Assembly: GCA_002270295.1 (NCBI GenBank)
Contig: NISF01000001.1
Span: 372,001-436,000, forward strand
DNA from: Enterobacter sp. 10-1
Lineage (GTDB): Bacteria > Pseudomonadota > Gammaproteobacteria > Enterobacterales > Enterobacteriaceae
DNA length: 64,000 bases
Direction: 5' to 3'
The translations under genes were made by a program, and so were the position numbers. Shown here one piece after another: positions 8,313 to 17,587 of the stretch (position 1 is the first letter of the stretch; each line of letters starts with the position of its first letter). Under the pieces are notes generated by a model that saw only the letters and a program-made list of their open reading frames with translations, ran no database searches and had not been told where the DNA came from.

Positions 8313-9935
8313 ATGAAGATGGCATGGAGTGGTCTGCTGGTGGGGATGAGCGCGCTACCGGCGGCGGCAATGAACTGCGAGTCTCCCTCGCTGCAGGGAG
8401 AGTTGCAGGGAAAATTCGATGCCAGCGGTGAGGTCTGTTTTGACCTGCCGACGTTGGGTGAAAACTACGTCACCGCGACCCTTTCCGGGGTGACGGATGC
8501 CCGTCTGCTCGATGAGCACAGCCGCCGTCTGCGCACGCTGCTGGCGGGCGGGCCGGCGGACGGCGAACAGACGCTGCTGTTCTCTCTGCCGGTCAACCGC
8601 CCTTCGGCGCTGGTGCTGCACGGCGAAGAGGGCACCCGCTGGCGCTTTCAGTGGCGGATGAAGGAGACGACCGCGCTGGCAAAAAACCAGCCTCTGGACC
8701 CCGTTAGCCCGCGTCTACAGCTGCTGATGCGGGAGCTGGCGGCGGGAGGCTCAACGGCGGGCTTCTGGCAGGAGCGCGAGCAGGAGGGGACGCCGATGGT
8801 TGAGGCGCTGGACGCGAGCCATAAGCGCGTCACCTTCCTGTGGCGCGGGGCAAGCCGCAACGTGTTTATTCTGGGATCGCCGGCGGGCGATCACGATCCG
8901 CTGTTTCGTCTCGGCAGCTCCGACGTCTGGTTCCGCAGCTACGTCGTTCCGGCGGATACGCTGATGCAGTACAAGCTGGCGCCGGACGTGCCGGTGATTG
9001 ACGGCAGCGCGCGCGACCAGCGGCGGGCGATTCTGGTCAGTGCCCAGGCCGATCCGCTGAATCCGCAAAGCGTCAACGCCGCCAGCGATCGCTGGAACCG
9101 CTATTCGCTGCTGGCCCTCAATCCGGCGCGTTTCTGCACCCCGCAGCGGATGGCTCAGCCGCTGCGCTACGGCACCTTGACCCGCCATCAGCTGTACAGC
9201 GACTTTTTGCAAAATAGTCGAGAGGTATCGATCTATCGCCCGCGCCTGCCGCAGCCGGCGCGCTGGACGCTGATGCTGTTTGATGGCAAAACCTACCAGG
9301 ATGAATACCACTTCGCCAACGTCCTCGATAGCCTGATCGCCAGCCACGCGCTGCCGCCGGTTAACGTGGTGTTTATCGATAGCCTCGATCACCCGCGGCG
9401 GGCAAAAGAGCTGCCGCCCAACCCCTTCTTCGCCGACTTTATGGCCCATGAACTGCTGCCCTGGCTGCGCCAGCAGGGGCTGAGCCTGACGCGGCAAAAA
9501 ACCGTGGTCGCCGGTTCGAGCTACGGCGGCCTGGCCGCTTCATGGGTGGCGCTGCGCTATCCGCGCCAGTTCGCCAACGTGCTCAGCCTGTCGGGTTCGT
9601 ACTGGTGGGCGCCGAAGGGGGAGGAGGCGAGCTGGCTGACGCGGCAGTATCAGCAGTCGCCGCGCTATCCGGTGCGCTTCTGGCTGCAGGCGGGTAAGTT
9701 TGAGACCTCGGGGCCTGACGGCGGAATTTATGCCAATACGCTGGAGTTTGAGCAGGTGCTGCGCGACAAAGGCTATCGCGTCAGCTTCCACCCCTCCTCC
9801 AGCGGCCACGATTATGCCGCATGGTGCGAGGCGCTGGTGGCGGGGATGCGCGATTTTACCGGACTAACGCTCAAGGGAAAACCAGCGGCGCCAGATCCAG
9901 CGCAGCACCACGTATTCAATCGCGCCAAGCGCTAA
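8313..9935 (+). CDS. Exported Fes/IroD-like siderophore esterase
   Basis: 540 residues. An N-terminal signal peptide (MKMAWSGLLVGMSALPAAA) points to the periplasm, unlike cytoplasmic Fes. An N-terminal beta-rich region with a Fes-like segment (ADPLNPQSV) is followed by an alpha/beta-hydrolase domain: nucleophile elbow GSSYGG with S403, SLSGSYWW after it, catalytic His in SSGHDYAAWC. It likely hydrolyses the ester bonds of a catecholate or other ester siderophore taken up by the divergent receptor. The start at 8313 was chosen for the signal peptide; a TTG at 8280 is an alternative. Its last 72 nt overlap the 3' end of ybdJ in antisense. Function is family-based; the siderophore is unknown. 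Confidence 0.82.
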   Translation: MKMAWSGLLVGMSALPAAAMNCESPSLQGELQGKFDASGEVCFDLPTLGENYVTATLSGVTDARLLDEHSRRLRTLLAGGPADGEQTLLFSLPVNRPSALVLHGEEGTRWRFQWRMKETTALAKNQPLDPVSPRLQLLMRELAAGGSTAGFWQEREQEGTPMVEALDASHKRVTFLWRGASRNVFILGSPAGDHDPLFRLGSSDVWFRSYVVPADTLMQYKLAPDVPVIDGSARDQRRAILVSAQADPLNPQSVNAASDRWNRYSLLALNPARFCTPQRMAQPLRYGTLTRHQLYSDFLQNSREVSIYRPRLPQPARWTLMLFDGKTYQDEYHFANVLDSLIASHALPPVNVVFIDSLDHPRRAKELPPNPFFADFMAHELLPWLRQQGLSLTRQKTVVAGSSYGGLAASWVALRYPRQFANVLSLSGSYWWAPKGEEASWLTRQYQQSPRYPVRFWLQAGKFETSGPDGGIYANTLEFEQVLRDKGYRVSFHPSSSGHDYAAWCEALVAGMRDFTGLTLKGKPAAPDPAQHHVFNRAKR

Positions 9936-10112
9936 AAACCACAGGCAAAACAGCAGGGTGTAGAGCTGGTTGAGATCGAGCAGGTGAAAGGTCGCAACCA
10001 GCTTCTGCGCCAGCGTTAGCCCAAGGGAGGGGGCCGGCAGCAGCAGGCAGGAGAGCAGAGCCAGCAGCAGGATACCGGCGGCAGAGATCAGCGTTTCAAG
10101 CGGATGTTTCAT
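9864..10112 (-). CDS. ybdJ: DUF1158 inner-membrane protein YbdJ
   Basis: 82 residues with two strongly hydrophobic segments (about 10-29 and 51-71) and a basic end (WIWRRWFSLER). It matches E. coli YbdJ in length and from MKHPLETL onward. Function unknown. Its 3' end overlaps the esterase gene by 72 bp in antisense. In E. coli ybdJ directly follows ybdF; here the ram locus and the iron pair separate them. Confidence 0.9.
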   Translation of the reverse strand: MKHPLETLISAAGILLLALLSCLLLPAPSLGLTLAQKLVATFHLLDLNQLYTLLFCLWFLALGAIEYVVLRWIWRRWFSLER

Positions 10113-10300
10113 TACTTGTTAATCGTCAGTTAAAAAACATATTGTCGGGCAAAATATTCTTTAACGCAATATTCTTTCGCCGGCTATTATTTTCTCCTCT
10201 CTGTATTATATCTGATACTTCAATTTTAATTTTTCTGTTAATTTAAATGGAGACTTTTGTGATTAAGTTAATAACACTTTAATGTAAATTAAAGTCATTA

Positions 10301-10411
10301 TTAGATCGTCGCTTTTACAAAACTATAGGTGCTGTAGCCCACCAGAGTGGCGATAATGATAGCCAGCAGGATGTACAGCACCAGGCGGCGTCCGCGGTAG
10401 ATTCCAAACAT
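10301..10411 (-). CDS. Small single-pass membrane protein, 36 residues
   Basis: An open frame from an ATG at 10411 to TAA at 10301. It starts MFGIYRGRRL, continues as one hydrophobic helix (VLYILLAIIIATLVGYSTYS) and ends FVKATI. The arrangement is a basic cytoplasmic N-terminus, one transmembrane segment and a short tail. GAGG lies 7 nt upstream of the ATG. Codons are GC-ending in an otherwise AT-rich 480-bp gap, which suggests real coding. No named family is recognised. It sits between ybdJ and the P-type ATPase, on the opposite strand to the ATPase. Small membrane proteins often regulate nearby transporters, but nothing here proves that. Confidence 0.7.
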   Translation of the reverse strand: MFGIYRGRRLVLYILLAIIIATLVGYSTYSFVKATI

Positions 10412-10610
10412 AATAGGCCTCGTTTAATATAGGTTTATTAATCTTCTGTAATAGTTGCTTAGAGAAATAACTTATCATATATTTTGATTTTTGCGAGAGA
10501 TTAAAAATTGCCCTTGGGTAATCTCTTGCACCCCGTGAAATTATAATCGTTCATTGGCCAGAAATGATTTCAGGCTTTCCGAATCACGGAGTTTATAAGG
10601 AAAATTTAAT
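10412..10610. other. AT-rich intergenic region upstream of the ATPase
   Basis: Together with 10113-10300 this makes an AT-rich gap from ybdJ to the ATPase, interrupted only by the small membrane ORF. It should carry the promoters of the small ORF and the ATPase. No clear operator palindrome was found. Confidence 0.5.
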
Positions 10611-13334
10611 TTGACCAGAATGATAAATCCCCGCAACGCGCCCCTTTCGGGAGAGGCCGCATCCCGTCAGGCTTATCAGCAGACCGTGGCTGATGTTCTG
10701 GCGCAGAAAGAGAGCCGTGCCGACGGCCTGACCTCCGCCCAGGCCGCAGAGCGCCTGGAAACCTATGGCCCTAACGCGCTGCCGGAAAAGAAAGGCAAGC
10801 CGGGCTGGCTGCGCTTTCTCGCGCATTTTAACGACGTCCTGATCTTTGTCCTGCTGGCCGCCGCCGCGCTCACCGCGGTGATGGGCCACTGGGTGGATAC
10901 GCTGGTTATTCTTGGCGTCACCGTTATCAACGCCCTGATTGGCCACGTGCAGGAGAGCAACGCCGAAAAATCCCTGCAGGGCATTCGCAATATGCTCTCC
11001 AGCGATGCGCGGGTGCAGCGCAACGGCAGGCACGAAACCGTGGCGACCCGCGAGCTGGTGCCGGGCGATATCGTTATTCTGCGCGCCGGCGACCGCGTCC
11101 CGGCGGACATGCGCCTGATTGAAACCCACAGCCTGCGGGTGGAGGAGGCGATCCTGACCGGCGAATCGACGGTCGTGGATAAGACCACCGACGCGCTGCA
11201 GGGCGAGCTGCCGCTGGGCGATCGCACCAATATGCTGTTCTCCGGCACCACCATCAGCGCCGGCGCCGGCGTTGGCGTGGTGACCGCCACCGGCCAGGAG
11301 ACCGAGCTCGGCCATATCAACCAGATGATGGCGGGGATTGAGAAGCACCGCACGCCGCTGCTGGTGCAGATGGACAAGCTCGGAAAAGCGATTTTCGTCA
11401 TCATCCTGGCGATGATGGCCGCGCTGTTCATCTTTAGCCTGGCGCTGCGCGACATCCCGATTGGCGAACTGCTGCTGTCGCTGATTAGCCTGGCGGTGGC
11501 CGCGGTACCGGAAGGTTTACCGGCCATCATCTCGATTATTTTATCGCTGGGCGTACAGGCGATGGCGCGGCAGCGGGCGATTATCCGCAAGCTGCCGACC
11601 GTCGAAACCCTCGGGGCGATGACCGTGGTGTGCTCGGATAAAACCGGCACTCTGACGATGAACGAAATGACCGTCAAAGCGATCGTTACCGCCGACTGCT
11701 GCTACCGCGTCGAAGGTGACAGCTACGAGCCGCAGGGCGATATCTGCCTCGAAGGCAGCGACGAGCCGGTGCAGATTAAGCCGGGCAGCGTGCTGGAAAA
11801 CTGGCTGCGGACCATCGACCTGTGTAACGACAGCCAGATCGTCAAGGACGAGCGCGGGCTGTGGGGCATTACCGGCGGGCCAACCGAAGGCGCGCTGAAG
11901 GTGCTGGCGGCGAAAGCGCAGCTGGCGCCGGTTGACACGCGTCTGATTGCCAAAATTCCGTTCGACTCGCAGTACAAATATATGGCCACCCTGCAGCAGA
12001 TTGGTGATGAGGCGCGGGTGCTGATTACCGGCGCGCCGGACGTTATTTTCGCCATGTGCCGCCAGCAGATGAGCAAGCAGGGCGCGGTACCGTTCGAGCT
12101 GCAGTACTGGGAAGATGAGATGGCGCGCTTCGCCCGTCAGGGCCTGCGTATGGTTGCCGCCGCCAGCAAGCCGGCGGCCGCCGGCAGCGCGACGCTGACC
12201 CACGATGATCTGCGCGAAGGACTGGTGTTCCTCGGCATCGCCGGGATGATGGACCCGCCGCGTCCGGAAGCCATCGACGCCATTCACGCCTGCCAGAACG
12301 CGGGGATCCGCGTGAAGATGATCACCGGCGATCACCCGCAGACGGCGATGAGCATCGGCCAGATGCTGGGGATCACCAACAGCAGCCAGGCGATGACCGG
12401 CTACCGGCTGGAGCACATGGATGATGCCGAGCTGACAAAAGTCGCCGCAGAGTACGATATTTTCGCCCGCACCAGCCCGGAGCATAAGCTGCGCCTGGTG
12501 AAGGCTCTCCAGGATAACGGCGAAGTGGTCGGGATGACCGGCGACGGCGTTAACGACGCGCCGGCGCTGCGTCAGGCCGACGTCGGTATTGCGATGGGGA
12601 TTAAAGGGACGGAAGTCACCAAAGAAGCCGCCGATATGGTGTTGACCGACGACAACTTTGCCACCATCGCCAGCTCGGTAAAAGAGGGGCGTCGGGTCTA
12701 CGACAACCTGAAGAAAACCATCCTGTTTATCATGCCCACCAACCTGGCGCAGGGGCTGCTGATTATCATCGCCCTGCTGGCGGGGAACATTATTCCGCTG
12801 ACGCCGGTGCTGATCCTGTGGATGAACATGGCGACCTCCGCCACGCTCTCCTTCGGCCTCGCCTTTGAAGCCGCCGAGCGCAACGCCATGAACCGTCCGC
12901 CGCGTAAAACCGGCCAGCACGTGATGGATGCCTTCGCCGTCTGGCGGGTGGCGTTCGTCGGCACGATGATCGCCGTCGCCGCCTTTATCCTTGAGGCCTG
13001 GCTGGCGCCGCGCGGCCACAGCCCGGAGTTTATCCGTACCGTGCTGCTGCAGATGCTGGTGACCGCCCAGTGGGTGTATATGATTAACTGCCGCAGCAGC
13101 GACAGCTTCTCGCTGAACATGGGCCTGCTGCGTAATAAAGGCATCTGGCTGGTGAGCGGCGTGCTGCTGCTGATGCAGCTGGTCATCATCTACGTCCCGG
13201 TGATGCAGACGATGTTTGGCACCGAAGGGCTGCCGCTGCGCTACTGGTTTATCACCCTCGTCATCGGCATGGTGATGTTCCTGGTGGTGGAGGTTGAGAA
13301 ACGCCTGACCCGCCGTTGGCGTAAAACCGCCTGA
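10611..13334 (+). CDS. P2-type cation-transporting ATPase
   Basis: 907 residues: N-terminal cation ATPase domain, actuator with LTGES, transmembrane PEGLPAI motif, phosphorylation site D343 in CSDKTGTLT, KMITGDHPQTA, MTGDGVNDAPAL hinge, and C-terminal helices. The PEGL motif and architecture place it in the P2A group (Ca2+-type or related bacterial cation pumps) rather than the P1B heavy-metal group; no metal-binding N-terminal domain or CPC is seen. It sits in the inner membrane and probably exports Ca2+ or a related cation. TTG at 10611 is the preferred start (AAGG 10 nt upstream); an ATG at 10620 is the alternative. A perfect hairpin follows the stop before the efflux genes. Confidence 0.87.
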   Translation: MTRMINPRNAPLSGEAASRQAYQQTVADVLAQKESRADGLTSAQAAERLETYGPNALPEKKGKPGWLRFLAHFNDVLIFVLLAAAALTAVMGHWVDTLVILGVTVINALIGHVQESNAEKSLQGIRNMLSSDARVQRNGRHETVATRELVPGDIVILRAGDRVPADMRLIETHSLRVEEAILTGESTVVDKTTDALQGELPLGDRTNMLFSGTTISAGAGVGVVTATGQETELGHINQMMAGIEKHRTPLLVQMDKLGKAIFVIILAMMAALFIFSLALRDIPIGELLLSLISLAVAAVPEGLPAIISIILSLGVQAMARQRAIIRKLPTVETLGAMTVVCSDKTGTLTMNEMTVKAIVTADCCYRVEGDSYEPQGDICLEGSDEPVQIKPGSVLENWLRTIDLCNDSQIVKDERGLWGITGGPTEGALKVLAAKAQLAPVDTRLIAKIPFDSQYKYMATLQQIGDEARVLITGAPDVIFAMCRQQMSKQGAVPFELQYWEDEMARFARQGLRMVAAASKPAAAGSATLTHDDLREGLVFLGIAGMMDPPRPEAIDAIHACQNAGIRVKMITGDHPQTAMSIGQMLGITNSSQAMTGYRLEHMDDAELTKVAAEYDIFARTSPEHKLRLVKALQDNGEVVGMTGDGVNDAPALRQADVGIAMGIKGTEVTKEAADMVLTDDNFATIASSVKEGRRVYDNLKKTILFIMPTNLAQGLLIIIALLAGNIIPLTPVLILWMNMATSATLSFGLAFEAAERNAMNRPPRKTGQHVMDAFAVWRVAFVGTMIAVAAFILEAWLAPRGHSPEFIRTVLLQMLVTAQWVYMINCRSSDSFSLNMGLLRNKGIWLVSGVLLLMQLVIIYVPVMQTMFGTEGLPLRYWFITLVIGMVMFLVVEVEKRLTRRWRKTA

Positions 13335-13339
13335 ACCTT

Positions 13340-13368
13340 CGCGTCCCTCCCCGTCCGGGAGGGACGCG
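13340..13368 (+). terminator. 12-bp hairpin after the ATPase
   Basis: CGCGTCCCTCCC / GGGAGGGACGCG with a 5-nt loop lies 6 nt after the ATPase stop. No T-run follows, so it may stabilise mRNA or weaken readthrough rather than terminate fully. Confidence 0.5.
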
Positions 13369-13393
13369 ATAACGTCAGCAAGGAATTCCCCTC

Positions 13394-14473
13394 ATGAAAA
13401 AAATACTCCGCTGCGCCTTACTGGCCTGCGGCCTGGCCGGCTGCACCCTCAGCGCCGCCGCCGCGCCGGCGATCCCGGTCCGCGTGGCGACCGTCGAACG
13501 CACCGCCCATGTCGATGAACGTCAGCTTCCCGGACGCGTCGAGGCGATTCACGCGGTCGAGATCCGCGCCCGTACCGAAGGCGCGATCGTCCAGCGCCAT
13601 TTTGCGGACGGACAGTACGTCAAACAAGGCGACCGCCTGTTTACCCTCGATGACGCCCAGCCCCGCGCCGCGCTGGCGCTGGCGCAGGCCGAGCTGAAAA
13701 GCGCGCAGGCTTCGCTGCGCCAGGCCGAACAGCTGCTTAGCCGCTATCAGCGCCTGAAAAACAACCACTCGATTAGCCGCAACGATGTCGATAACGCGCA
13801 GATGCAGCGCGATGTCGCCGCCGCCGCCGTGGAGCAGGCGCGGGCGCGCGTTGCCGCCGGACAGATTACGCTCGGCTACACCCGTATTGATTCGCCGGTG
13901 ACCGGGCGCGTGGGCCACAGCCTCTTTCACGTCGGCAGCCTGGTGAATCCGGCCAGCGGCATGCTGGTGGATATCGTGCAGCTTGATCCGATCCGCGTCT
14001 CTTTCGCCTTAGATGAAAGCGCTTTTTATAGCAAGGCGGGGCAGCACGACGATATTGGCGCGCTGAAGCAGGCGTGGCAGGCGCAGATCGCCCCGGGCGG
14101 CGAGCGCGAAGAGGGCGTGCTGACCTCGGTTGATAACCGCATCGACAGCCGCACCGCCAGCGTCGTGATGCGCGCCGAATTTGCCAATCCGCAGCATCGC
14201 CTGCTGCCGGGCGGCAGCATGACGGTGATTTTGCGCCCGCGCCAGCAGCAGGAAAGCCTGACGATCCCGCTGGCGGCCGTGCAGCAGGACGTGGAGGGCT
14301 TTTACTGCTGGGTGCTGACGGCAAATGACACCGTCGCGCTGCGTCGGGTAACGCTGGGCGAGCAGCAGGGGCAGCGCTACGCGGTAGCGCAGGGGCTGGA
14401 TGTCGGCGAGCGCGTGGTGACGGAAGGCGTACAGCGCCTGCGTGACGGTGCGGCCGTGCGGCTACTGAAATAA
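13394..14473 (+). CDS. RND efflux periplasmic adaptor (membrane fusion protein)
   Basis: 359 residues. Signal sequence with a lipobox L14-A-G-C17, so it is probably a lipid-anchored adaptor like AcrA. Then a beta-barrel/lipoyl half ([29 protein letters not shown]), an alpha-hairpin (about 90-160), second lipoyl half, barrel and membrane-proximal domain. It links the RND pump at 14487 (13 nt downstream) to an outer-membrane channel. No channel gene is nearby, so TolC is the likely partner. It resembles AcrA/EefA-type adaptors, but the exact name cannot be fixed. Confidence 0.88.
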   Translation: MKKILRCALLACGLAGCTLSAAAAPAIPVRVATVERTAHVDERQLPGRVEAIHAVEIRARTEGAIVQRHFADGQYVKQGDRLFTLDDAQPRAALALAQAELKSAQASLRQAEQLLSRYQRLKNNHSISRNDVDNAQMQRDVAAAAVEQARARVAAGQITLGYTRIDSPVTGRVGHSLFHVGSLVNPASGMLVDIVQLDPIRVSFALDESAFYSKAGQHDDIGALKQAWQAQIAPGGEREEGVLTSVDNRIDSRTASVVMRAEFANPQHRLLPGGSMTVILRPRQQQESLTIPLAAVQQDVEGFYCWVLTANDTVALRRVTLGEQQGQRYAVAQGLDVGERVVTEGVQRLRDGAAVRLLK

Positions 14474-14486
14474 GGAAGGAGAAGGG

Positions 14487-17400
14487 ATGCTGACGTTTTT
14501 TATCCGTCGCCCGCGCTTTGCGATGGTGATTGCGCTGCTGATAACCTTTATCGGCGCGGTGTCGCTGAAGCTGATTCCGGTTGAGCAATATCCACAAATT
14601 ACGCCGCCGGTGATCAGCGTCAGCGCCAGCTGGCCGGGCGCCAGCGCGGGAGATGTGGCCGAGGCGATCGCCGCGCCGCTGGAAACCCAGCTCAACGGCG
14701 TTGACCATATGCTGTACATGGAGTCCACCAGCTCCGATGAGGGGACCTACAGCCTGAGCCTGACCTTTGCGGCCGGCACCGACGCCGACCTGGCGGCGAT
14801 CGATGTGCAAAACCGCGTCTCGCAGGCGGTGGCGCAGCTGCCCGCCGAGGTGCAGCAGAACGGGGTGCAGGTGCGCAAGCGGGCGACCAATCTGCTGATG
14901 GGGATCAGCCTCTATTCGCCGACGGAAACGCTCTCGCCGCTGTTTGTCAGCAACTATGCCAGTACCCAGGTGCGCGAGGCGCTGGCCCGGCTGCCGGGCG
15001 TCGGCGAAGTGCAGATGTTCGGCGCCCGCGACTACAGCATGCGCGTCTGGCTGCGTCCGGATCGCATGAATGCGCTGAACGTCACCAGCGAAGATATTGC
15101 CCAGGCGCTGCGGGAGCAGAACGTGCAGGGCGCCGCCGGGCAGGTGGGAACGCCGCCGGTGTTTAACGGCCAGCAGCAAACGCTGACCATCAACGGTATC
15201 GGGCGCCTGAGCGATGCGGCAAGCTTCGGTCAGATAGCGATCCGCAGCGGCGAGCAGGGGCAGCTGGTGCGCCTTTCCGAGGTGGCGACTATTGAGCTCG
15301 GCGCGCGCAGCTACAGCTCCGGCGCGCAGCTCAACGGTCGCGACTCGGCCTATCTCGGGGTTTATCCCACGCCGACCGCCAACGCGCTGCAGGTTGCCAG
15401 CGCGGTGCGCGCCGAGCTCACGCGGCTACACGCGCGCTTCCCGCCGGATCTCACCTGGGAGGTGAAGTTCGATACCACGCGCTTTGTGTCGGCGACCATC
15501 AAAGAGATTGGCGTTTCGCTGGTGCTCACCCTGCTGGCGGTAGTCGCGGTGGTTTCGCTGTTCCTGCAAAGCTGGCGGGCGACGCTGATTGTCGCCCTGG
15601 CGATCCCGGTATCGCTGATCGGTACCTTCGCGGTGCTCTATCTGCTGGGCTACAGCGCCAATACCCTCAGCCTGTTTGCCGTTATCCTCGCCCTGACGAT
15701 GGTGGTGGACGACGCCATCGTGGTGGTGGAGAGCGTCGAAAGCCAGATGGCGGAAGGCGCGGGCCGCCTGGAGGCGACCGCCCAGGCGCTGCGTCAAATC
15801 GCCGGGCCGGTTATCGCCACCACCCTGGTGCTGCTGGCGGTGTTTGTGCCGGTGGCGCTGCTGCCGGGCATTGTCGGCGAGCTCTATCGCCAGTTTGCGG
15901 TCACCCTCTCCACGGCGGTCACGCTGTCGAGCATCGTGGCGCTGACGCTGACGCCGGCCCTCTGCGCGCTGCTGCTGCGCCCGCGTCCGGCGCAGCCCGC
16001 GGCCGTCTGGCGGCTGTTCAATCGCGGTCTCGATCGTCTGCGCGACGGCTACGGGGCGATCGTCGCTCGCATGAACCGCCGTCCGTGGCTGGCGCTGACG
16101 GCGGTCGCGCTGGCCGCCGGGGTGGTGGCGTTCAGCTTCAGCACCATGCCGAAGGGCTTTCTGCCCGAGGAAGATCAGGGCTACTTTTTCGCCAGCGTTC
16201 AGCTGCCGGAGGCGGCTTCGCTGGAGCGCACCGAAGCGGTGATGGCCCAGGCGCGCGAGCTGCTGCTGGCCAATCCGGCGGTGGAGGACGTCATTCAGGT
16301 GTCGGGCTTCAATATTTTGAACGGCACCAGCGCCTCAAACGGCGGGTTTATCTCGGTGATGCTGAAAGATTGGCACCTGCGGCCGCCGCTGGAGCAGGTG
16401 ATGAGCAAGCTGCAGGGGCAGCTGCTGGCTCTGCCGGAGGCGACGATTATGGCCTTTGCGCCGCCGACGCTGCCGGGGTTGGGCAACGCCTCGGGCTTTA
16501 ACCTGCGCATTCTGGCCCAGGCCGGACAATCGTCGGCGGAGCTGGAGCGCGTGGCGCTGCAGGTGCTGCAAATTGCCAATCAGAATCCGCATTTGAGCCG
16601 GGTCTTTACCACCTGGAGCAGCAACGTGCCGCAGCTGACGCTGAGCGTCGATCGCGATCGCGCCGCCCGGCTGGATGTCCCGGTTTCGCGGATCTTCAGC
16701 AGCCTGCAAACGGCATTTGGCGGCACCCGCGCCGGGGACTTTAGCATCAATAATCGGGTCTACCACGTGGTGATACAAAACGAGATGCAGTGGCGCGAGC
16801 GGGCGGAGCAGATAAGCGAGCTCTACGTGCGCAGCAACCACGGCGATCGGGTGCGCCTGAGCAATCTGGTCACCGTCACCCCGGCGGTGGGGGCGCCGTT
16901 TATCCAGCAGTACAATCAGTCCCCGTCGGTATCGATAAGCGGCTCGGCGGGAGAGGGCGTCAGCAGCCGCGCGGCGATGGCCGCAATGGCGGAGATTCTG
17001 CAGGCCAATTTGCCGCAAGGTTACGACTACGCCTGGAGCGGGATCTCATGGCAGGAGCAGCAGACCGGTAATCAGGCTATCTGGATCGTGCTGGCGGCGG
17101 TGGCGATGGCGTGGCTGTTCCTCGTCGCGCAGTATGAAAGCTGGACGCTGCCGGCGAGCGTGATGCTGTCGGTGCTGTTCGCCATCGGCGGGGCGCTGCT
17201 GTGGCTGTGGATCGCCGGCTACGCCAACGACGTGTACGTGCAGATTGGCCTGGTGCTGCTCATCGCCCTTGCGGCGAAGAACGCGATCCTGATCGTCGAG
17301 TTCGCCCGGGCGAAGCGCGAAGAGGGGATGTCGATAGCCGACGCCGCCCGGGAAGGGGCTATCCGCCGCTTTCGCGCGGTGCTGATGACCGCGGTCTCTT

Positions 17401-17579
17401 TTATTATCGGGATCATGCCGATGATGTTCGCCACCGGCGCCGGGGCGCAGAGTCGGCGGATTATCGGCACCACCGTGTTCAGTGGCATGCTGGTGGCGAC
17501 GCTGATTGGCATTCTGTTTATTCCCTCGCTGTTCGTGCTCTTTCAGCGCCTGCGCGAGTGGGGACACCGCCGGATGTAG
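14487..17579 (+). CDS. RND multidrug efflux pump, AcrB-like (HAE-1 family)
   Basis: 1030 residues with 12 membrane segments and two large periplasmic loops. N-terminus [21 protein letters not shown]. Proton-relay aspartates D408-D409 in TM4 ([12 protein letters not shown]) match AcrB D407/D408. A lysine in TM10 lies in [16 protein letters not shown]. This is a proton-driven trimeric inner-membrane exporter of hydrophobic compounds, in an operon with the adaptor. GGAGAAGGG precedes the ATG. Substrate unknown; it may belong to the stress and efflux functions grouped near ramA. Confidence 0.9.
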   Translation: MLTFFIRRPRFAMVIALLITFIGAVSLKLIPVEQYPQITPPVISVSASWPGASAGDVAEAIAAPLETQLNGVDHMLYMESTSSDEGTYSLSLTFAAGTDADLAAIDVQNRVSQAVAQLPAEVQQNGVQVRKRATNLLMGISLYSPTETLSPLFVSNYASTQVREALARLPGVGEVQMFGARDYSMRVWLRPDRMNALNVTSEDIAQALREQNVQGAAGQVGTPPVFNGQQQTLTINGIGRLSDAASFGQIAIRSGEQGQLVRLSEVATIELGARSYSSGAQLNGRDSAYLGVYPTPTANALQVASAVRAELTRLHARFPPDLTWEVKFDTTRFVSATIKEIGVSLVLTLLAVVAVVSLFLQSWRATLIVALAIPVSLIGTFAVLYLLGYSANTLSLFAVILALTMVVDDAIVVVESVESQMAEGAGRLEATAQALRQIAGPVIATTLVLLAVFVPVALLPGIVGELYRQFAVTLSTAVTLSSIVALTLTPALCALLLRPRPAQPAAVWRLFNRGLDRLRDGYGAIVARMNRRPWLALTAVALAAGVVAFSFSTMPKGFLPEEDQGYFFASVQLPEAASLERTEAVMAQARELLLANPAVEDVIQVSGFNILNGTSASNGGFISVMLKDWHLRPPLEQVMSKLQGQLLALPEATIMAFAPPTLPGLGNASGFNLRILAQAGQSSAELERVALQVLQIANQNPHLSRVFTTWSSNVPQLTLSVDRDRAARLDVPVSRIFSSLQTAFGGTRAGDFSINNRVYHVVIQNEMQWRERAEQISELYVRSNHGDRVRLSNLVTVTPAVGAPFIQQYNQSPSVSISGSAGEGVSSRAAMAAMAEILQANLPQGYDYAWSGISWQEQQTGNQAIWIVLAAVAMAWLFLVAQYESWTLPASVMLSVLFAIGGALLWLWIAGYANDVYVQIGLVLLIALAAKNAILIVEFARAKREEGMSIADAAREGAIRRFRAVLMTAVSFIIGIMPMMFATGAGAQSRRIIGTTVFSGMLVATLIGILFIPSLFVLFQRLREWGHRRM

Positions 17580-17587
17580 GTCCGGCG

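Noticed and set aside
11541-13019. A 492-codon open frame opposite the P-type ATPase
   Set aside because: His/Arg/Gln-rich antisense shadow; all ATPase motifs are on the plus strand.
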